This document shows positions 31,946-42,447 of a stretch of 64,000 bases of DNA, piece by piece. How positions within the stretch are numbered: the first letter of the stretch is position 1; each line of letters starts with the position of its first letter. The notes below the pieces were generated by a model that saw only the letters and a list, made by a program, of their open reading frames with translations, was not told the DNA's origin and searched no databases. The DNA is from Rhodobacterales bacterium (GTDB lineage: Bacteria > Pseudomonadota > Alphaproteobacteria > Rhodobacterales > Rhodobacteraceae): assembly GCA_021155205.1 (NCBI GenBank), contig JAJNPS010000021.1, positions 248,001 to 312,000 on the forward strand, written 5' to 3'. The translations under genes and the position numbers were made by a program.

Positions 31946-33573
31946 GCGGCCCGGCGGCGCGCGGGCGAAGGGCGCGTCGGCCTAGGCCTGAAGGGGGCGA
32001 CCGACTTGCGCGCCGCCAGCAGCAGCGCCTGCGCCTCGAAACTCCGCAGGCCGGGCCGAACCGCCCTCATCACCGTCCCCGGCATGTCCAGACCGGGCAG
32101 GATCGCGCGCAGTTCCGCCATGATCCTGCGATCAAAGCTATCGGCGGTCTCAGCACCGGGCAGATAGCTTTCCGTCGCCAGACCTTGCGAAAAGACGATC
32201 TGGTGGCGGTCAAAGAACAGATGGACATAATCCACCGATCCGCCCGGCACGGCCCTGATGCTGTGGCCATTGACCAGATCCTTGGCCGTCACCAGCACGT
32301 CATCCTCGCCGAACATCAGTACGGCAAGCGGGTCTCGGATCAGGATGCGGTGCTGCGGCGAAACCATCAAAGTACCGTGATCGCCAAAGGTGCCCGCACG
32401 GATGCGGATGGGTGCAAGATTCCCGCGCGCCAGCACACGACCGCGCCCGATCCAGCGCAACGGCTGCGGCCCGTCATCCAGCGTATCGACCAGATCGCCC
32501 ACCACAAGGGTTTCCACCGGAACCTCGCCCAAGGATGTGCGGATGCGGGTTCCGGCGACAAAACAGGGAATCGAGTTGATCGTGACGATGCCGACATCCG
32601 TGGGACCGGAATTGCCGACACCGACGGTATAGGTGAAATTCGCCGTCTCGACCTGCCCGTCGCCCAGAACCGTCAGGGTGCCATTGGCGTTCAGCGTGAC
32701 CTGCTGGCCGGTGGACAAGGTGATGGTCTGACCCGCCACGACGTTCTGACCGTTGATCTGCGTGATGATCAGGGTCGCGTTTCCGGGACCGGCATCATTG
32801 CCAAGGACGTTGATCGTGGTGCTGCCGGTCGCCACGATGCTGGCGCTGTCGTCGCGCGCCACCACCACCGTCTGCGCCGAATCCGCGGCGATCAGCAAAT
32901 TCGTGTCATAAGCCGCATCCGACGTATCCGCGACACCGATGCGGATTGAATTCGTGACGCCGGGGTTGACGGGCACGGTCAGCGACAGGGTCAGGGTAAA
33001 CCCGTCCATCTCGGTGTTGAAATCGTCGTTGAGGTTGCTGCGATAAAGGTTCGGCTGCGTGATGCCGTTGATGTTGGTGATCCCGCTGGTGCCGCTGCCG
33101 ATCGAAATCGGCACATGCGTGCCGTTGATCCAGACACCGATGACGTCATTGTACTGCGATGTCGCATATTCGGGGTATTCTTCGGACGACAGCACGAACT
33201 GGAATGTCATCACATTGCCCGTCGGGCGGAAGTCGATGTCGATATAGGACGCATCATAGGTCCGTGCGCCGGCAATGGTGTTGAACTGGGTATTGTTGTC
33301 GACCCCTGCGGAATCGCTGCCTGTTCCCGTGGCCCGGTTCGGATCGCCGCTCGACTGGGTGAAATCCGCCGCCCGTCCGGTGGAAAAGATGACCCCTGTC
33401 GTCCCCGGAACAACGCCCGGCGACAACCCGCCATTGCTGTAGATCGCCTTCGACGTGCTGGCACCGGAATAGGTGGCGCTCAGCACGGTAATGCCGTCGC
33501 CCATGATGGTGTTGGCCATCTGCAACGCGGTCGCAGCGGTGTTGTAGGTCAGTTCTGCGCCAGTCGCTGGCAT
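31942..33573 (-). CDS. Choice-of-anchor-L / Hint-domain exported protein
   Basis: 543 residues from ATG 33573 with a perfect GGAGG eight bases upstream. Residues about 1-230 are a choice-of-anchor L domain (MANTIMGDGITVLSATYSG; FQFVLSSEEYPEYATSQYND; ADTSDAAYDTNLLIAADS). About 235-330 is a low-complexity Thr/Asn/Val beta region, and 335-480 is a Hint domain (CFVAGTRIRTSLGEVPVETL...VSPQHRILI) with its nucleophile Cys. The C-terminus is Arg/Pro-rich. No Sec signal; such Roseobacter proteins are thought to leave through type I secretion (inference). Confidence 0.85.
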   Translation of the reverse strand: MPATGAELTYNTAATALQMANTIMGDGITVLSATYSGASTSKAIYSNGGLSPGVVPGTTGVIFSTGRAADFTQSSGDPNRATGTGSDSAGVDNNTQFNTIAGARTYDASYIDIDFRPTGNVMTFQFVLSSEEYPEYATSQYNDVIGVWINGTHVPISIGSGTSGITNINGITQPNLYRSNLNDDFNTEMDGFTLTLSLTVPVNPGVTNSIRIGVADTSDAAYDTNLLIAADSAQTVVVARDDSASIVATGSTTINVLGNDAGPGNATLIITQINGQNVVAGQTITLSTGQQVTLNANGTLTVLGDGQVETANFTYTVGVGNSGPTDVGIVTINSIPCFVAGTRIRTSLGEVPVETLVVGDLVDTLDDGPQPLRWIGRGRVLARGNLAPIRIRAGTFGDHGTLMVSPQHRILIRDPLAVLMFGEDDVLVTAKDLVNGHSIRAVPGGSVDYVHLFFDRHQIVFSQGLATESYLPGAETADSFDRRIMAELRAILPGLDMPGTVMRAVRPGLRSFEAQALLLAARKSVAPFRPRPTRPSPARRRAA

Positions 33574-33873
33574 TCGTGCCTCCGGATTTCCCGAAGACAA
33601 AGCGATCCACACCCCGCGTTCAGAGTGGCGCTGAACGCTGCAGGTCTTGCCCCGTTTGCGGACACGTTGGTCCGGTGTTCGCCCTGCCTCCGGACGTTTC
33701 TTCTTGGCGGCAGAATCGCGCAGGCCCCATGATTTGTCATCGGAATTTGGCCTCCGAGGCGCATTTTCAGCCAGGGACGCCGGACGCGGCAATGCCTACT
33801 GCCGCGGTGCCGGTTGCCCCTGCGCGACAGGACCGCTATGCGTTGTGGACCCACCTTCAGGGATACTCCAGAT
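33574..33873. other. Divergent intergenic region, Hint gene / dapE
   Basis: 300 bp without a convincing gene. It holds the Hint gene's GGAGG, a dyad GCGTTCAG-7-CTGAACGC at 33616-33638 that could be an operator for the Hint gene, and no clear -10 for dapE. Short open frames exist but have no ribosome site and no recognisable product. Confidence 0.5.
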
Positions 33874-35025
33874 ATGCCGCACGCCCCTATCGACCCCGTT
33901 GACCTGACGGCTGCACTTGTGCGTTGCGCTTCGGTCACACCCGTTGAGGGAGGCGCGCTGGTTCTGCTGGAAAAACACCTTGTTTCCGCCGGATTTCACT
34001 GCATCCGCGTGGATCGGGGCGGCACTGCGAACCTGTTCGCCCGCTGGGGTCGGCAGGGGGCGAACAAGACCTTTGGTTTCAACGGCCACACCGATGTCGT
34101 CCCCGTCGGCGATGTCGCGGCATGGACGCAGGACCCGTTCGGGGCTGCGATCGTGGACGGCTGGATGTACGGGCGCGGCACCACCGACATGAAATCGGGC
34201 GTCGCGGCCTTTGCCGCCGCCGCAATCGACTTCGTGCAGGACACGCCCCCGGATGGCGCCGTCATCCTGGCCATCACCGGCGACGAAGAGGGCGAGGCGA
34301 CCGATGGCACCGTCGCGCTGCTGGACTGGATGGTCTCGAACGGCGAACGCATGACCCACTGCCTCGTGGGAGAGCCGACCTGCCCGAATGTGATGGGCGA
34401 GATGATCAAGATCGGGCGTCGGGGGTCCATGACGGCGCAGATCACCGCAACGGGCGTGCAGGGGCATTCCGCCTATCCGCATCGCGCCAAGAACCCGATG
34501 TCTGCGCTGGTCAAATTCCTCGCCCGGCTTGAGGACGAACCGCTCGATCAGGGCACCGACCATTTCGACGCCTCGACCCTCGCGATCACCACGATAGACT
34601 GCGGCAATCCGGCCAACAACGTGATCCCCGCGCGCGGAACGGCGACCGTCAACATCCGGTTCAACGACCTGCATTCGGGTGCATCGCTGACCAGGTGGCT
34701 GCACGGCCATGCAGATGTCATCGCCACCGATACGGGCGTCGCCCTTTCGCTGAAGGTCAGCATTTCCGGCGAAAGCTTCCTGACCCCGCCCGGTGACTTT
34801 TCCGCGCTCGTCGCCCGCGCTGTGCAGGCCGAAACCGGCGTCGCCCCGGTCAATTCCACCAGCGGCGGCACGTCCGACGCACGGTTCGTCAAGGACCACT
34901 GCCCCGTCGTGGAGTTTGGTCTGGTCGGCAAATCCATGCACCAGGTTGACGAACGGGTCGAGGTTGCCCAGATCCATCAGTTGAAGGCCATCTATGGCCG
35001 CATCCTGCGGGACTATTTCGCGTGA
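33874..35025 (+). CDS. dapE: Succinyl-diaminopimelate desuccinylase
   Basis: 383 residues, M20 metallopeptidase family. Metal-site motifs: FGFNGHTDVVPVGD (His, Asp), YGRGTTDMKSGVAA, TGDEEGEATDGT (Glu-Glu), GEPTCPNVMGEMIK, and the C-terminal STSGGTSDARF and GLVGKSMHQVDE (His). Hydrolyses N-succinyl-LL-diaminopimelate. ATG 33874 (MPHAPIDPVDLT) matches the family; an in-frame ATG at 33814 is less likely. Stop overlaps the GNAT gene start by 4 bp. Confidence 0.96.
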   Translation: MPHAPIDPVDLTAALVRCASVTPVEGGALVLLEKHLVSAGFHCIRVDRGGTANLFARWGRQGANKTFGFNGHTDVVPVGDVAAWTQDPFGAAIVDGWMYGRGTTDMKSGVAAFAAAAIDFVQDTPPDGAVILAITGDEEGEATDGTVALLDWMVSNGERMTHCLVGEPTCPNVMGEMIKIGRRGSMTAQITATGVQGHSAYPHRAKNPMSALVKFLARLEDEPLDQGTDHFDASTLAITTIDCGNPANNVIPARGTATVNIRFNDLHSGASLTRWLHGHADVIATDTGVALSLKVSISGESFLTPPGDFSALVARAVQAETGVAPVNSTSGGTSDARFVKDHCPVVEFGLVGKSMHQVDERVEVAQIHQLKAIYGRILRDYFA

Positions 35026-35444
35026 CCCTTCGCATTGCGCCCACGACCGACATCGCGACCTGCCAGGCGCTGCGCCGCACTGTCTTCATCGACGAACAGG
35101 GCGTCGATCCGGAGCTGGAGGTGGACGGGCTGGACGGCGAGGCAACGCACCTTCTGGCGGTCAAGCAGGGCCGCCCTGTCGGCACCGCCCGCATCCTTTT
35201 CAAGGGAGATGTCGCCAAGGTGGGCCGCGTCTGTGTCCTGCCGGAACTGCGCGGCACCGGCATGGGCAAGGCGCTCATGATGGCCGCCATCGCCGAATGC
35301 CGCGGGCGGCTTGGCCTGTCCCAGGTGCGGCTTGGCGCGCAGTCCTATGCCATCGGCTTTTACCAGGCGCTGGGGTTCGTCGCCGAAGGTCCAGAGTTCA
35401 TTGACGCCGGTATTCCCCATCGCGAAATGGTGCTGGAGCTTTAG
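35022..35444 (+). CDS. GNAT-family acetyltransferase
   Basis: 140 residues from GTG 35022 (MTLRIAPTTDIATCQALRR), the GTGA overlapping the dapE stop. It resembles ElaA-like acetyltransferases: RRTVFIDEQGVDPELEVDGLD, then motif A VGRVCVLPELRGTGMGKALM (acetyl-CoA pyrophosphate loop RGTGMG) and SYAIGFYQALGF. Cytoplasmic; acceptor unknown. Translational coupling to dapE suggests only co-expression. Confidence 0.88.
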   Translation: MTLRIAPTTDIATCQALRRTVFIDEQGVDPELEVDGLDGEATHLLAVKQGRPVGTARILFKGDVAKVGRVCVLPELRGTGMGKALMMAAIAECRGRLGLSQVRLGAQSYAIGFYQALGFVAEGPEFIDAGIPHREMVLEL

Positions 35445-35458
35445 GCTTTCTGATTGCC

Positions 35459-35517
35459 GGAAATATCCCCGCCGGAGGCTCTGCCTGACAGTGCGGGACG
35501 CGCCGCGGGGGATATTT
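35459..35517. repeat. Rhodobacterales-type intergenic inverted repeat
   Basis: AAATATCCCC (35461-35470) pairs with GGGGATATTT (35508-35517) across a GC-rich 37-base loop that itself can pair (GCCGGAGGC). Related 'ATATCCCCGCCGGAGGC' elements are familiar from roseobacter intergenic regions (from memory). It stands between the GNAT gene and rnr and could act as a terminator. Confidence 0.6.
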
Positions 35518-35576
35518 GTCAAAAGGTGAAAGCCTTGCCGGTTTTCGCTGCACGCGCTTCGTGATAAGCGGACCAG

Positions 35577-37826
35577 ATGAACCCCATCCCGACAAAAGAC
35601 CAAATCCGCCAGTGGATCACCGACAACCCGCTGCATGCGTCCAAACGCGACATCGCATCGGCCTTTGGCATCAAGGGCGACGCCCGCATCGACCTGAAGC
35701 GCCTCTTGAAAGAGCTTGAGACCGAGGGCATTGTCGAAAAGAAATCCCGCCATTTCCGCCCCGCAGGTGAACTGCCGCCCGTCGCCGTGCTGCGTGTCCT
35801 GCCCCCCGACGCCGCGGGTGATCTTTTCGCCGAACCGCTGGAGGAAGGCGTCGACAAGGACGTGGGTCGCATCCTGATCATCGCCAAGCGGGGTGAGCCT
35901 GCGATGGCGGCAGGCGACCGCATCCTTGCGCGGCTGACCAAGGTCGACCTCGACGACTACACCTACGAGGCGCGGCTGATCCGGGCACTTGGGTCGAACC
36001 CGATCAAGGTACTGGGTGTGTTCCGCGTCAATGCCGAAGGCGGGCGCATCCTGCCCATCGACAAGGGCAGCGACAAGGAATGGCGCGTCGCCCGCGACCA
36101 CGCCATGGACGCCCGCGATGGTGAACTGGTTGAAGGTGAGGCCGTCGGCAACCGCAAGATGGGCTTGCCGCAGGCGCGCATCACCGCGCGACTTGGCGAT
36201 CCCTCCGGCCCCAAGGCGGTCAGCCTGATCGCCATCCACCAGCACGGCATCCCCGACCAGTTCCCCGACCCCGTCATCGCCGAGGCGGATGCAATGCAAC
36301 CCGCCTCGATGGAAGGCCGCGCCGACCTGCGCACCCTGCCCCTTGTCACCATCGACCCCATCGACGCCCGCGACCGCGATGATGCCGTCTATGCCGAGCC
36401 GGACCGCGAACCCGGCAACCCCGGTGGCCATGTCATCTGGGTCGCCATCGCCGATGTCGCGGCCTATGTCCGACCCGGCCAACCTCTGGATCGCGAGGCG
36501 CGCAAACGCGGCAACTCCACCTATTTCCCCGACCGTGTCGTGCCGATGCTGCCGGACATCTTGTCAGGCGACCTTTGCTCGCTTCACGAACATGTCGACC
36601 GTGCCTGCCTTGCCGTGCGGATGCGGATCAGCGAGGGTGGCAACAAGATCGCGCACCAGTTCTTTCGTGGCATGATGCGAAGCCAAGGCTCGCTCCACTA
36701 TGCGCAAGTCCAGGCCGCGATGGACGGCCAGCCCGATCCCATCACCGAACCCCTGCTCGACCCCGTGATCCGCCCGCTCTACGCGGCTTACGAGGCGATC
36801 AAGATCGCCCGAACGCTGCGCGAACCGCTCGACCTCGACCTGCCCGAACGCAAGATCGTGCTGGATGACGCGGGTCATGTCACCTCGGTCGCCTTTCGCG
36901 AGCGGCTCGATGCCCACAAGCTGATCGAGGAATTCATGATCGCGGCCAATGTCGCCGCCGCCGAGGAACTGCAGCGCCTGAAACGCCCGCTCCTCTACCG
37001 CGTGCATGAGGAACCAAGCCCCGAGAAACTCGACGCCCTGCGCGAGGTTGCGGGTGCCTCGGGCTTTGTTCTCGCCAAGGGTCAGGTCCTGAAAACCGCG
37101 CACCTGAACCGCCTTCTCGCCCAGGCGCAGGACACCGAGTTCGACGAACTGATGAACATCACCACCCTGCGGTCCATGACCCAGGCCTATTACCACCCGC
37201 AGAATTTCGGCCATTTCGGCCTTGCCTTGCAGAACTATGCCCATTTCACCTCGCCGATCCGGCGCTATTCGGACCTGATCGTCCACCGCGCACTGATCGC
37301 AGGGCACGGCTGGGGAAGGGACGGGCTTTCGGCAGGGGACATCGAGAACCTCGAGGAAACGGCAAAGCTCATCTCCGACGCCGAACGCCGGTCGATGGCA
37401 GCGGAACGCGACACCACCGACCGCTACCTGGCGGCCTACCTCGCCGACCGCGTCGGCAGCACTTTCGCGGGCCGCATTTCCGGCGTCCAGCGCTTTGGCC
37501 TTTTCGTCAAACTGGATGAGACCGGCGCCGACGGCCTTGTCCCGATCCGGTCGGTGGGGCGCGAGTTCTTCCATTACGACGCCGACACCCAGACGCTGAA
37601 AGGCGCCGATACGGGCATCACCATCGGCATCGGCCAGAAAGTCACCGTCCGTCTGGCCGAGGCGATCCCCGTCACCGGCGGCCTGATGCTGGAACTGCTG
37701 GAGATCGAGGATCGCGCCCTGCCCGGTGGCCGACGTGGCCCCCCCGGCAAAGGCGGCGCGCGCCGTCCGGGGGCACAGGCCGCCAAGGACGCCGCGCGGC
37801 GCAAGGTCGTGCGGAGGCGGCGCTAG
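35577..37826 (+). CDS. rnr: Ribonuclease R
   Basis: 749 residues; 3'-to-5' exoribonuclease that degrades structured RNA. N-terminal winged helix (TKDQIRQWITDNPLHASKRD), cold-shock regions, then the RNB catalytic domain with DPIDARDRDDAVYAEPD (about 260, four metal-binding Asp). Further RNB motifs are STYFPDRVVPMLPDILS and NYAHFTSPIRRYSDLIVHRA. The C-terminal S1 domain (AGRISGVQRFGLFVKLDETG) is followed by a short basic Gly/Arg-rich tail. ATG 35577 has no strong Shine-Dalgarno. Complete. Confidence 0.97.
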   Translation: MNPIPTKDQIRQWITDNPLHASKRDIASAFGIKGDARIDLKRLLKELETEGIVEKKSRHFRPAGELPPVAVLRVLPPDAAGDLFAEPLEEGVDKDVGRILIIAKRGEPAMAAGDRILARLTKVDLDDYTYEARLIRALGSNPIKVLGVFRVNAEGGRILPIDKGSDKEWRVARDHAMDARDGELVEGEAVGNRKMGLPQARITARLGDPSGPKAVSLIAIHQHGIPDQFPDPVIAEADAMQPASMEGRADLRTLPLVTIDPIDARDRDDAVYAEPDREPGNPGGHVIWVAIADVAAYVRPGQPLDREARKRGNSTYFPDRVVPMLPDILSGDLCSLHEHVDRACLAVRMRISEGGNKIAHQFFRGMMRSQGSLHYAQVQAAMDGQPDPITEPLLDPVIRPLYAAYEAIKIARTLREPLDLDLPERKIVLDDAGHVTSVAFRERLDAHKLIEEFMIAANVAAAEELQRLKRPLLYRVHEEPSPEKLDALREVAGASGFVLAKGQVLKTAHLNRLLAQAQDTEFDELMNITTLRSMTQAYYHPQNFGHFGLALQNYAHFTSPIRRYSDLIVHRALIAGHGWGRDGLSAGDIENLEETAKLISDAERRSMAAERDTTDRYLAAYLADRVGSTFAGRISGVQRFGLFVKLDETGADGLVPIRSVGREFFHYDADTQTLKGADTGITIGIGQKVTVRLAEAIPVTGGLMLELLEIEDRALPGGRRGPPGKGGARRPGAQAAKDAARRKVVRRRR

Positions 37827-37887
37827 GGGGCTTGGCTGCGGCGCGCCTCCTGCGCTAGGGTTGCCTCATGCAGGCAAGGTCAACGAA

Positions 37888-39135
37888 ATGAGGCGTGCCG
37901 TCCGGCTGGCCATGGCCCTTGCCATCCTGCCCCTATGCGCCGCTGCGCAAACCGGCCTCGTGCAAACCCTCGAAGAGAATGAGGCGGCCATGACACCCCC
38001 CCCGATGGGCAATCAGGCGGGCTTGGATGCCTGGATCGCCGCTTTCCGCCCCCGCGCGCTGGCTGCAGGCATCACGGCCCCGGTCTTTGATGCCACCCTG
38101 CGCGGCGTCCGGTTCGACCCCGCCATCGTGGAAAAGGACCGCAACCAGAACGAGTTCACCAAGACCGTCTGGGACTACCTTGACACCGCAGTCTCGGATG
38201 ACCGTATCGCCCTTGGCCAAAAGGCGCTCGCCGCCAACAAGGACCTGCTGGCGAAAATCGAGGCTGAGTACGACGTCGATGCATCGGTCATCGTCGCCGT
38301 CTGGGGCCTTGAGAGCGCCTATGGCACCTTTCGCGGCAAGTTGCCCGTCATCGCATCCCTCGCCACCCTCGCCTACGACGGCAGGCGCGCCGATTTCTTC
38401 GAGGGCGAACTGATCGCCGCCCTGAAAATCTTGGCTGAGGGCCACACCACGCCCGACAAATTCATCGGCAGCTGGGCCGGGGCATCCGGCCACACCCAGT
38501 TCATGCCATCCTCCTGGGCCAGCTTTGCCGTCGATTTCGACGGCGATGGGCGGCGCGACATCTGGAGCGACGATCCGGCCGATGCGCTGGCCTCCACCGC
38601 CAACTATCTGCGCTATTGGGGTTGGACCAGGGGCCAGCCCTGGGGGCTGGAAATCACCCTTCCCAGGGATTTTGACTACGACCAGACCACGGCGGCAGTG
38701 ACGAAATCCGTGGCCGAATGGCAGGCGATGGGCATCCGTCCCATGGCAGGCGGCGATCTGCCGGACCATGGCCGGGCCTCGGTCCTCCTCCCAGGCGGAT
38801 CACGCGGCGCCGCGTTTCTGATCTTCAGCAATTTCCAGGTGATCGAGCGCTACAACACCGCCGATGCCTATGTGATCGGTATCGGCCACCTTGCCGACCG
38901 CATCGCCGGTGGTCCCCCGATCAGGGCGAGTTGGCCCCGCGAATGGCGTGCCCTGACGCTGCCGGAACGCCGCGACCTGCAGGACCGGCTGACCCGCGCG
39001 GGGTTTGACGCGGGTGGGGTCGATGGCCGCATCGGCCCCAAGACCATCTCCGCCGTCAAGGCGTTCCAGAAATCCCTTGGCCGGGTGCCCGACGGCTATC
39101 CCAGCCCCGACCTGCTGGCCCTGTTGCAAAACTAG
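37888..39135 (+). CDS. Lytic murein transglycosylase, MltB-like with PG-binding domain
   Basis: 415 residues: signal peptide (1 to about 20, PLCAAAQ), SLT_2/MltB catalytic domain (about 45-330) and a peptidoglycan-binding type 1 domain (about 350-413: LQDRLTRAGFDAGGVDGRIG). The catalytic Glu is in VAVWGLESAYGTFRG; ASGHTQFMPSSW and GWTRGQPWGLEI are family signatures. Cleaves the MurNAc-GlcNAc bond, forming 1,6-anhydro ends in the periplasm. ATG 37888 opens the signal peptide; the frame is open further upstream into rnr but unsupported. Confidence 0.94.
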   Translation: MRRAVRLAMALAILPLCAAAQTGLVQTLEENEAAMTPPPMGNQAGLDAWIAAFRPRALAAGITAPVFDATLRGVRFDPAIVEKDRNQNEFTKTVWDYLDTAVSDDRIALGQKALAANKDLLAKIEAEYDVDASVIVAVWGLESAYGTFRGKLPVIASLATLAYDGRRADFFEGELIAALKILAEGHTTPDKFIGSWAGASGHTQFMPSSWASFAVDFDGDGRRDIWSDDPADALASTANYLRYWGWTRGQPWGLEITLPRDFDYDQTTAAVTKSVAEWQAMGIRPMAGGDLPDHGRASVLLPGGSRGAAFLIFSNFQVIERYNTADAYVIGIGHLADRIAGGPPIRASWPREWRALTLPERRDLQDRLTRAGFDAGGVDGRIGPKTISAVKAFQKSLGRVPDGYPSPDLLALLQN

Positions 39136-39291
39136 ACACCGCCTTGCGAAAAGGCGTTCCGGGGAATTCCATGCAGCCTGCGCATGCCAGTGATGACAAT
39201 CCCGTGATCGCGCGGGGCCGTGCAGAAAAACGCTTACACGATGGCAAGCCCCACCTATAGTGAACCCACATGTCCCAGCACGGAGCACGTC

Positions 39292-39726
39292 ATGAAAGCC
39301 ACCAGATTTCTTGCCGCCGGTCTCTTCGTCGTCGGCAGCGTCGCATATGCCGCAGATGCGGCGGACCCGACCGTCAAGGCCCGCCAGGAACTGATGGGCG
39401 TCAACATCACAAACGTTAAGATTCTCGGGGACATGGCCGGCGGCAAGACCGCATTCGATGCGACTGCGGCCGAAACCGCCAAGGCCGCGCTGGTTGCCGC
39501 ATCGGCGGAAATCGGGGCCAAGTTCGAAACCCCGGCCGAAGACCCCAAATCCAAGGCAAAGCCTGAAATCTGGACCAACTGGGATGATTTTGTGGCCAAG
39601 GCAGGTGCGTTGAACAAGGCTGCAACCGCGCTCGATGTGACTTCGGCAGAAACCATCGGGGCCGGGATGAGCGCTATCGGCGGTGCTTGCCAGTCATGCC
39701 ACAAGGCTTATCAGATTCCTGGCTGA
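39292..39726 (+). CDS. Cytochrome c'
   Basis: 144 residues: signal peptide (1 to about 23, AYAADA) and a four-helix bundle ending in the haem motif CQSCHKAYQIPG at the extreme C-terminus, which is diagnostic of cytochrome c' (PF01322). These periplasmic haem proteins bind NO or CO at a five-coordinate iron and are often linked to NO tolerance. ATG 39292 with GGAG nine bases before it. Monocistronic, closed by a strong terminator. Confidence 0.92.
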   Translation: MKATRFLAAGLFVVGSVAYAADAADPTVKARQELMGVNITNVKILGDMAGGKTAFDATAAETAKAALVAASAEIGAKFETPAEDPKSKAKPEIWTNWDDFVAKAGALNKAATALDVTSAETIGAGMSAIGGACQSCHKAYQIPG

Positions 39727-39748
39727 CCCTTTCGACAATACGTTGCAG

Positions 39749-39786
39749 ATCGGCCCCGCAACACTGTCCGGGGCCGATTTCGTTTC
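39749..39786 (+). terminator. Rho-independent terminator of cytochrome c'
   Basis: Perfect 10-bp stem ATCGGCCCCG / CGGGGCCGAT with a 10-base loop, followed by TTCGTTTC. It begins 22 bp past the cytochrome stop and ends at the stop of the convergent I78 gene. Confidence 0.85.
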
Positions 39787-40064
39787 TAGCCGCAGGTGAC
39801 GCGGGCGATGCTGTCATCCTCGGCGATCCAGATGTTCAGGCGGGTTGCCGAATAATCCATCGTGACGGCCATGCCCGGTTCGATGATCCGTGTCGGCGCG
39901 GGGAACGTCATCGTCGCCAGAACGGTTTTGTCCTGCCCCACCAGCGACTGCAGGTCGCTGGCCCCACAGGATGCCAGGGTCGGGTCAATCGGCGTGGCTG
40001 GCACCGGCTGGCAGGCGGCGATCACCAGCGCCAGCGCGGGCAGGGCGAGCATCCAAGTCTGCAT
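39786..40064 (-). CDS. I78-family peptidase-inhibitor-like lipoprotein
   Basis: 92 residues. Signal MQTWMLALPALALVIAAC ends in lipobox IAAC. The mature part has CGASDLQSLVGQDKTVLATM and RIIEPGMAVTMDYSATRLNI followed by ARVTCG, the I78 pattern (ending R-x-N-I-x-x-D...V-x-C-G) with two Cys. Members inhibit serine peptidases such as subtilisin; activity here is inferred. ATG 40064, with AGGAGGAA-like bases just upstream. Divergent from the formaldehyde dehydrogenase gene. Confidence 0.8.
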   Translation of the reverse strand: MQTWMLALPALALVIAACQPVPATPIDPTLASCGASDLQSLVGQDKTVLATMTFPAPTRIIEPGMAVTMDYSATRLNIWIAEDDSIARVTCG

Positions 40065-40185
40065 CAGTTCCTCCTGTTTCCGGCCGAATATCGTCCTGGA
40101 GCGGTACCCGCGACGCCAACAGCCTGATTGCAATTGCATCAAGTTTGGCACAGCCTGCCGCAAACCATAAGGGAGGAAATACCAG

Positions 40186-41316
<1,131 letters not shown>

Positions 41317-41331
41317 ACTTCAGGCAGGGCG

Positions 41332-42294
41332 CTAGACTGGTCGTGGCACGATCCGGCAGGCGATCCAGAGACACAGTCCAAAAGTCAGCACGGCGGCGAA
41401 GATGTCGACCAGATGGTGGCCACCCTGCAGGATCGTGGCGGGAACCATCAAGAGATTGATTGCCAGCGCCGGCACAAAGGCCGGCGTCGCGCGGCAGAAC
41501 CATGCGACCATGCAGGCCATGCCGATGTGGAATGACGGAAATGCCACCACCCCGGTCACGATGTCCGCCGTGATCAGCGCATTTCCTTCGTTTGCCCAAC
41601 GCAGCAGCGTTGCACCTACCTGATTTGTGGTGACAAGCCCGATCTCTGCCTGAATGCGGGGCGGCACGGCGATGTAGGCGGTCGGTCCGATGCTGGGATA
41701 AAGCGTCCAGATGATCAGCGTGACGAACATCATCACAAAGCCAACCATCAGAAAGCGGTGCAACTCCGTGCCCTTGCGCAAAAATGCCAGCAACATGATC
41801 ACCGCGACGATCTGGGCCAGCGAACTCATGTAGACATAACCGAGTGCCCGGCTGAACATCGGGTAGCCCGACATGAACTCGACAAAGCCAAGCCATGAAA
41901 ATCCAAGCGTGGCATCCCAGGCGATCAACTCGCGATCAATCATCGGATTGGCAAACGGAAAGATCGTGAAGGCAAGGATCGAGACGGTTCCCGTGAACGC
42001 CATGAATACGCCGAAACCGATCACCCCGAGGGCCAGACGCTCAGCGTTCTTGACGATCCGGGCGTAGATCCCGACCGCGATCAGCACCAGGCTTATGCCG
42101 ATGGCGGGCGCAAAATCCGACCATTGCACCGCCTGCTGGCGCAGGGCTGCAACTGCGACGCTGGCAACGAGAAGAGCGGCCAGCATGCCCAGCAGGATTG
42201 CCTCGGCACGGTGCAGCGCCCGGCCGCATGCCTGAACGGCGGGCCAGTCAGACTGCGCATCAATGCGTCTTGCAAACATCAAGATATGCCCCAC
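41332..42294 (-). CDS. PAP2-superfamily membrane phosphatase/phosphotransferase
   Basis: 320 residues with about seven hydrophobic helices. The PAP2 catalytic residues are in VVAFPSFHIGMACMVAWFCR (Ser-x-His) and QGGHHLVDIFAAVLTF (His-...-Asp). The topology and AFPSFH spacing fit the Aur1/Ipt1-like PAP2_3 subgroup, whose bacterial members act on phospholipid or inositol-phosphate headgroups; the substrate here is unknown. ATG 42294 or the Met six codons in. Convergent with frmA. Confidence 0.85.
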   Translation of the reverse strand: MGHILMFARRIDAQSDWPAVQACGRALHRAEAILLGMLAALLVASVAVAALRQQAVQWSDFAPAIGISLVLIAVGIYARIVKNAERLALGVIGFGVFMAFTGTVSILAFTIFPFANPMIDRELIAWDATLGFSWLGFVEFMSGYPMFSRALGYVYMSSLAQIVAVIMLLAFLRKGTELHRFLMVGFVMMFVTLIIWTLYPSIGPTAYIAVPPRIQAEIGLVTTNQVGATLLRWANEGNALITADIVTGVVAFPSFHIGMACMVAWFCRATPAFVPALAINLLMVPATILQGGHHLVDIFAAVLTFGLCLWIACRIVPRPV

Positions 42295-42447
42295 GAGCCA
42301 TGTCCACGGCTGGCTTGGCTGAAAAAGACGGCATCATCATGTCGTGATGGTGGAAAGTGCTGTTCAAGGCGCCCCGAATGGCTCAACAACGAAAACCGTG
42401 GCGCGTCACCCGCCAGCGCCAGACACCATCACAGCCCCGAGGCCCCC

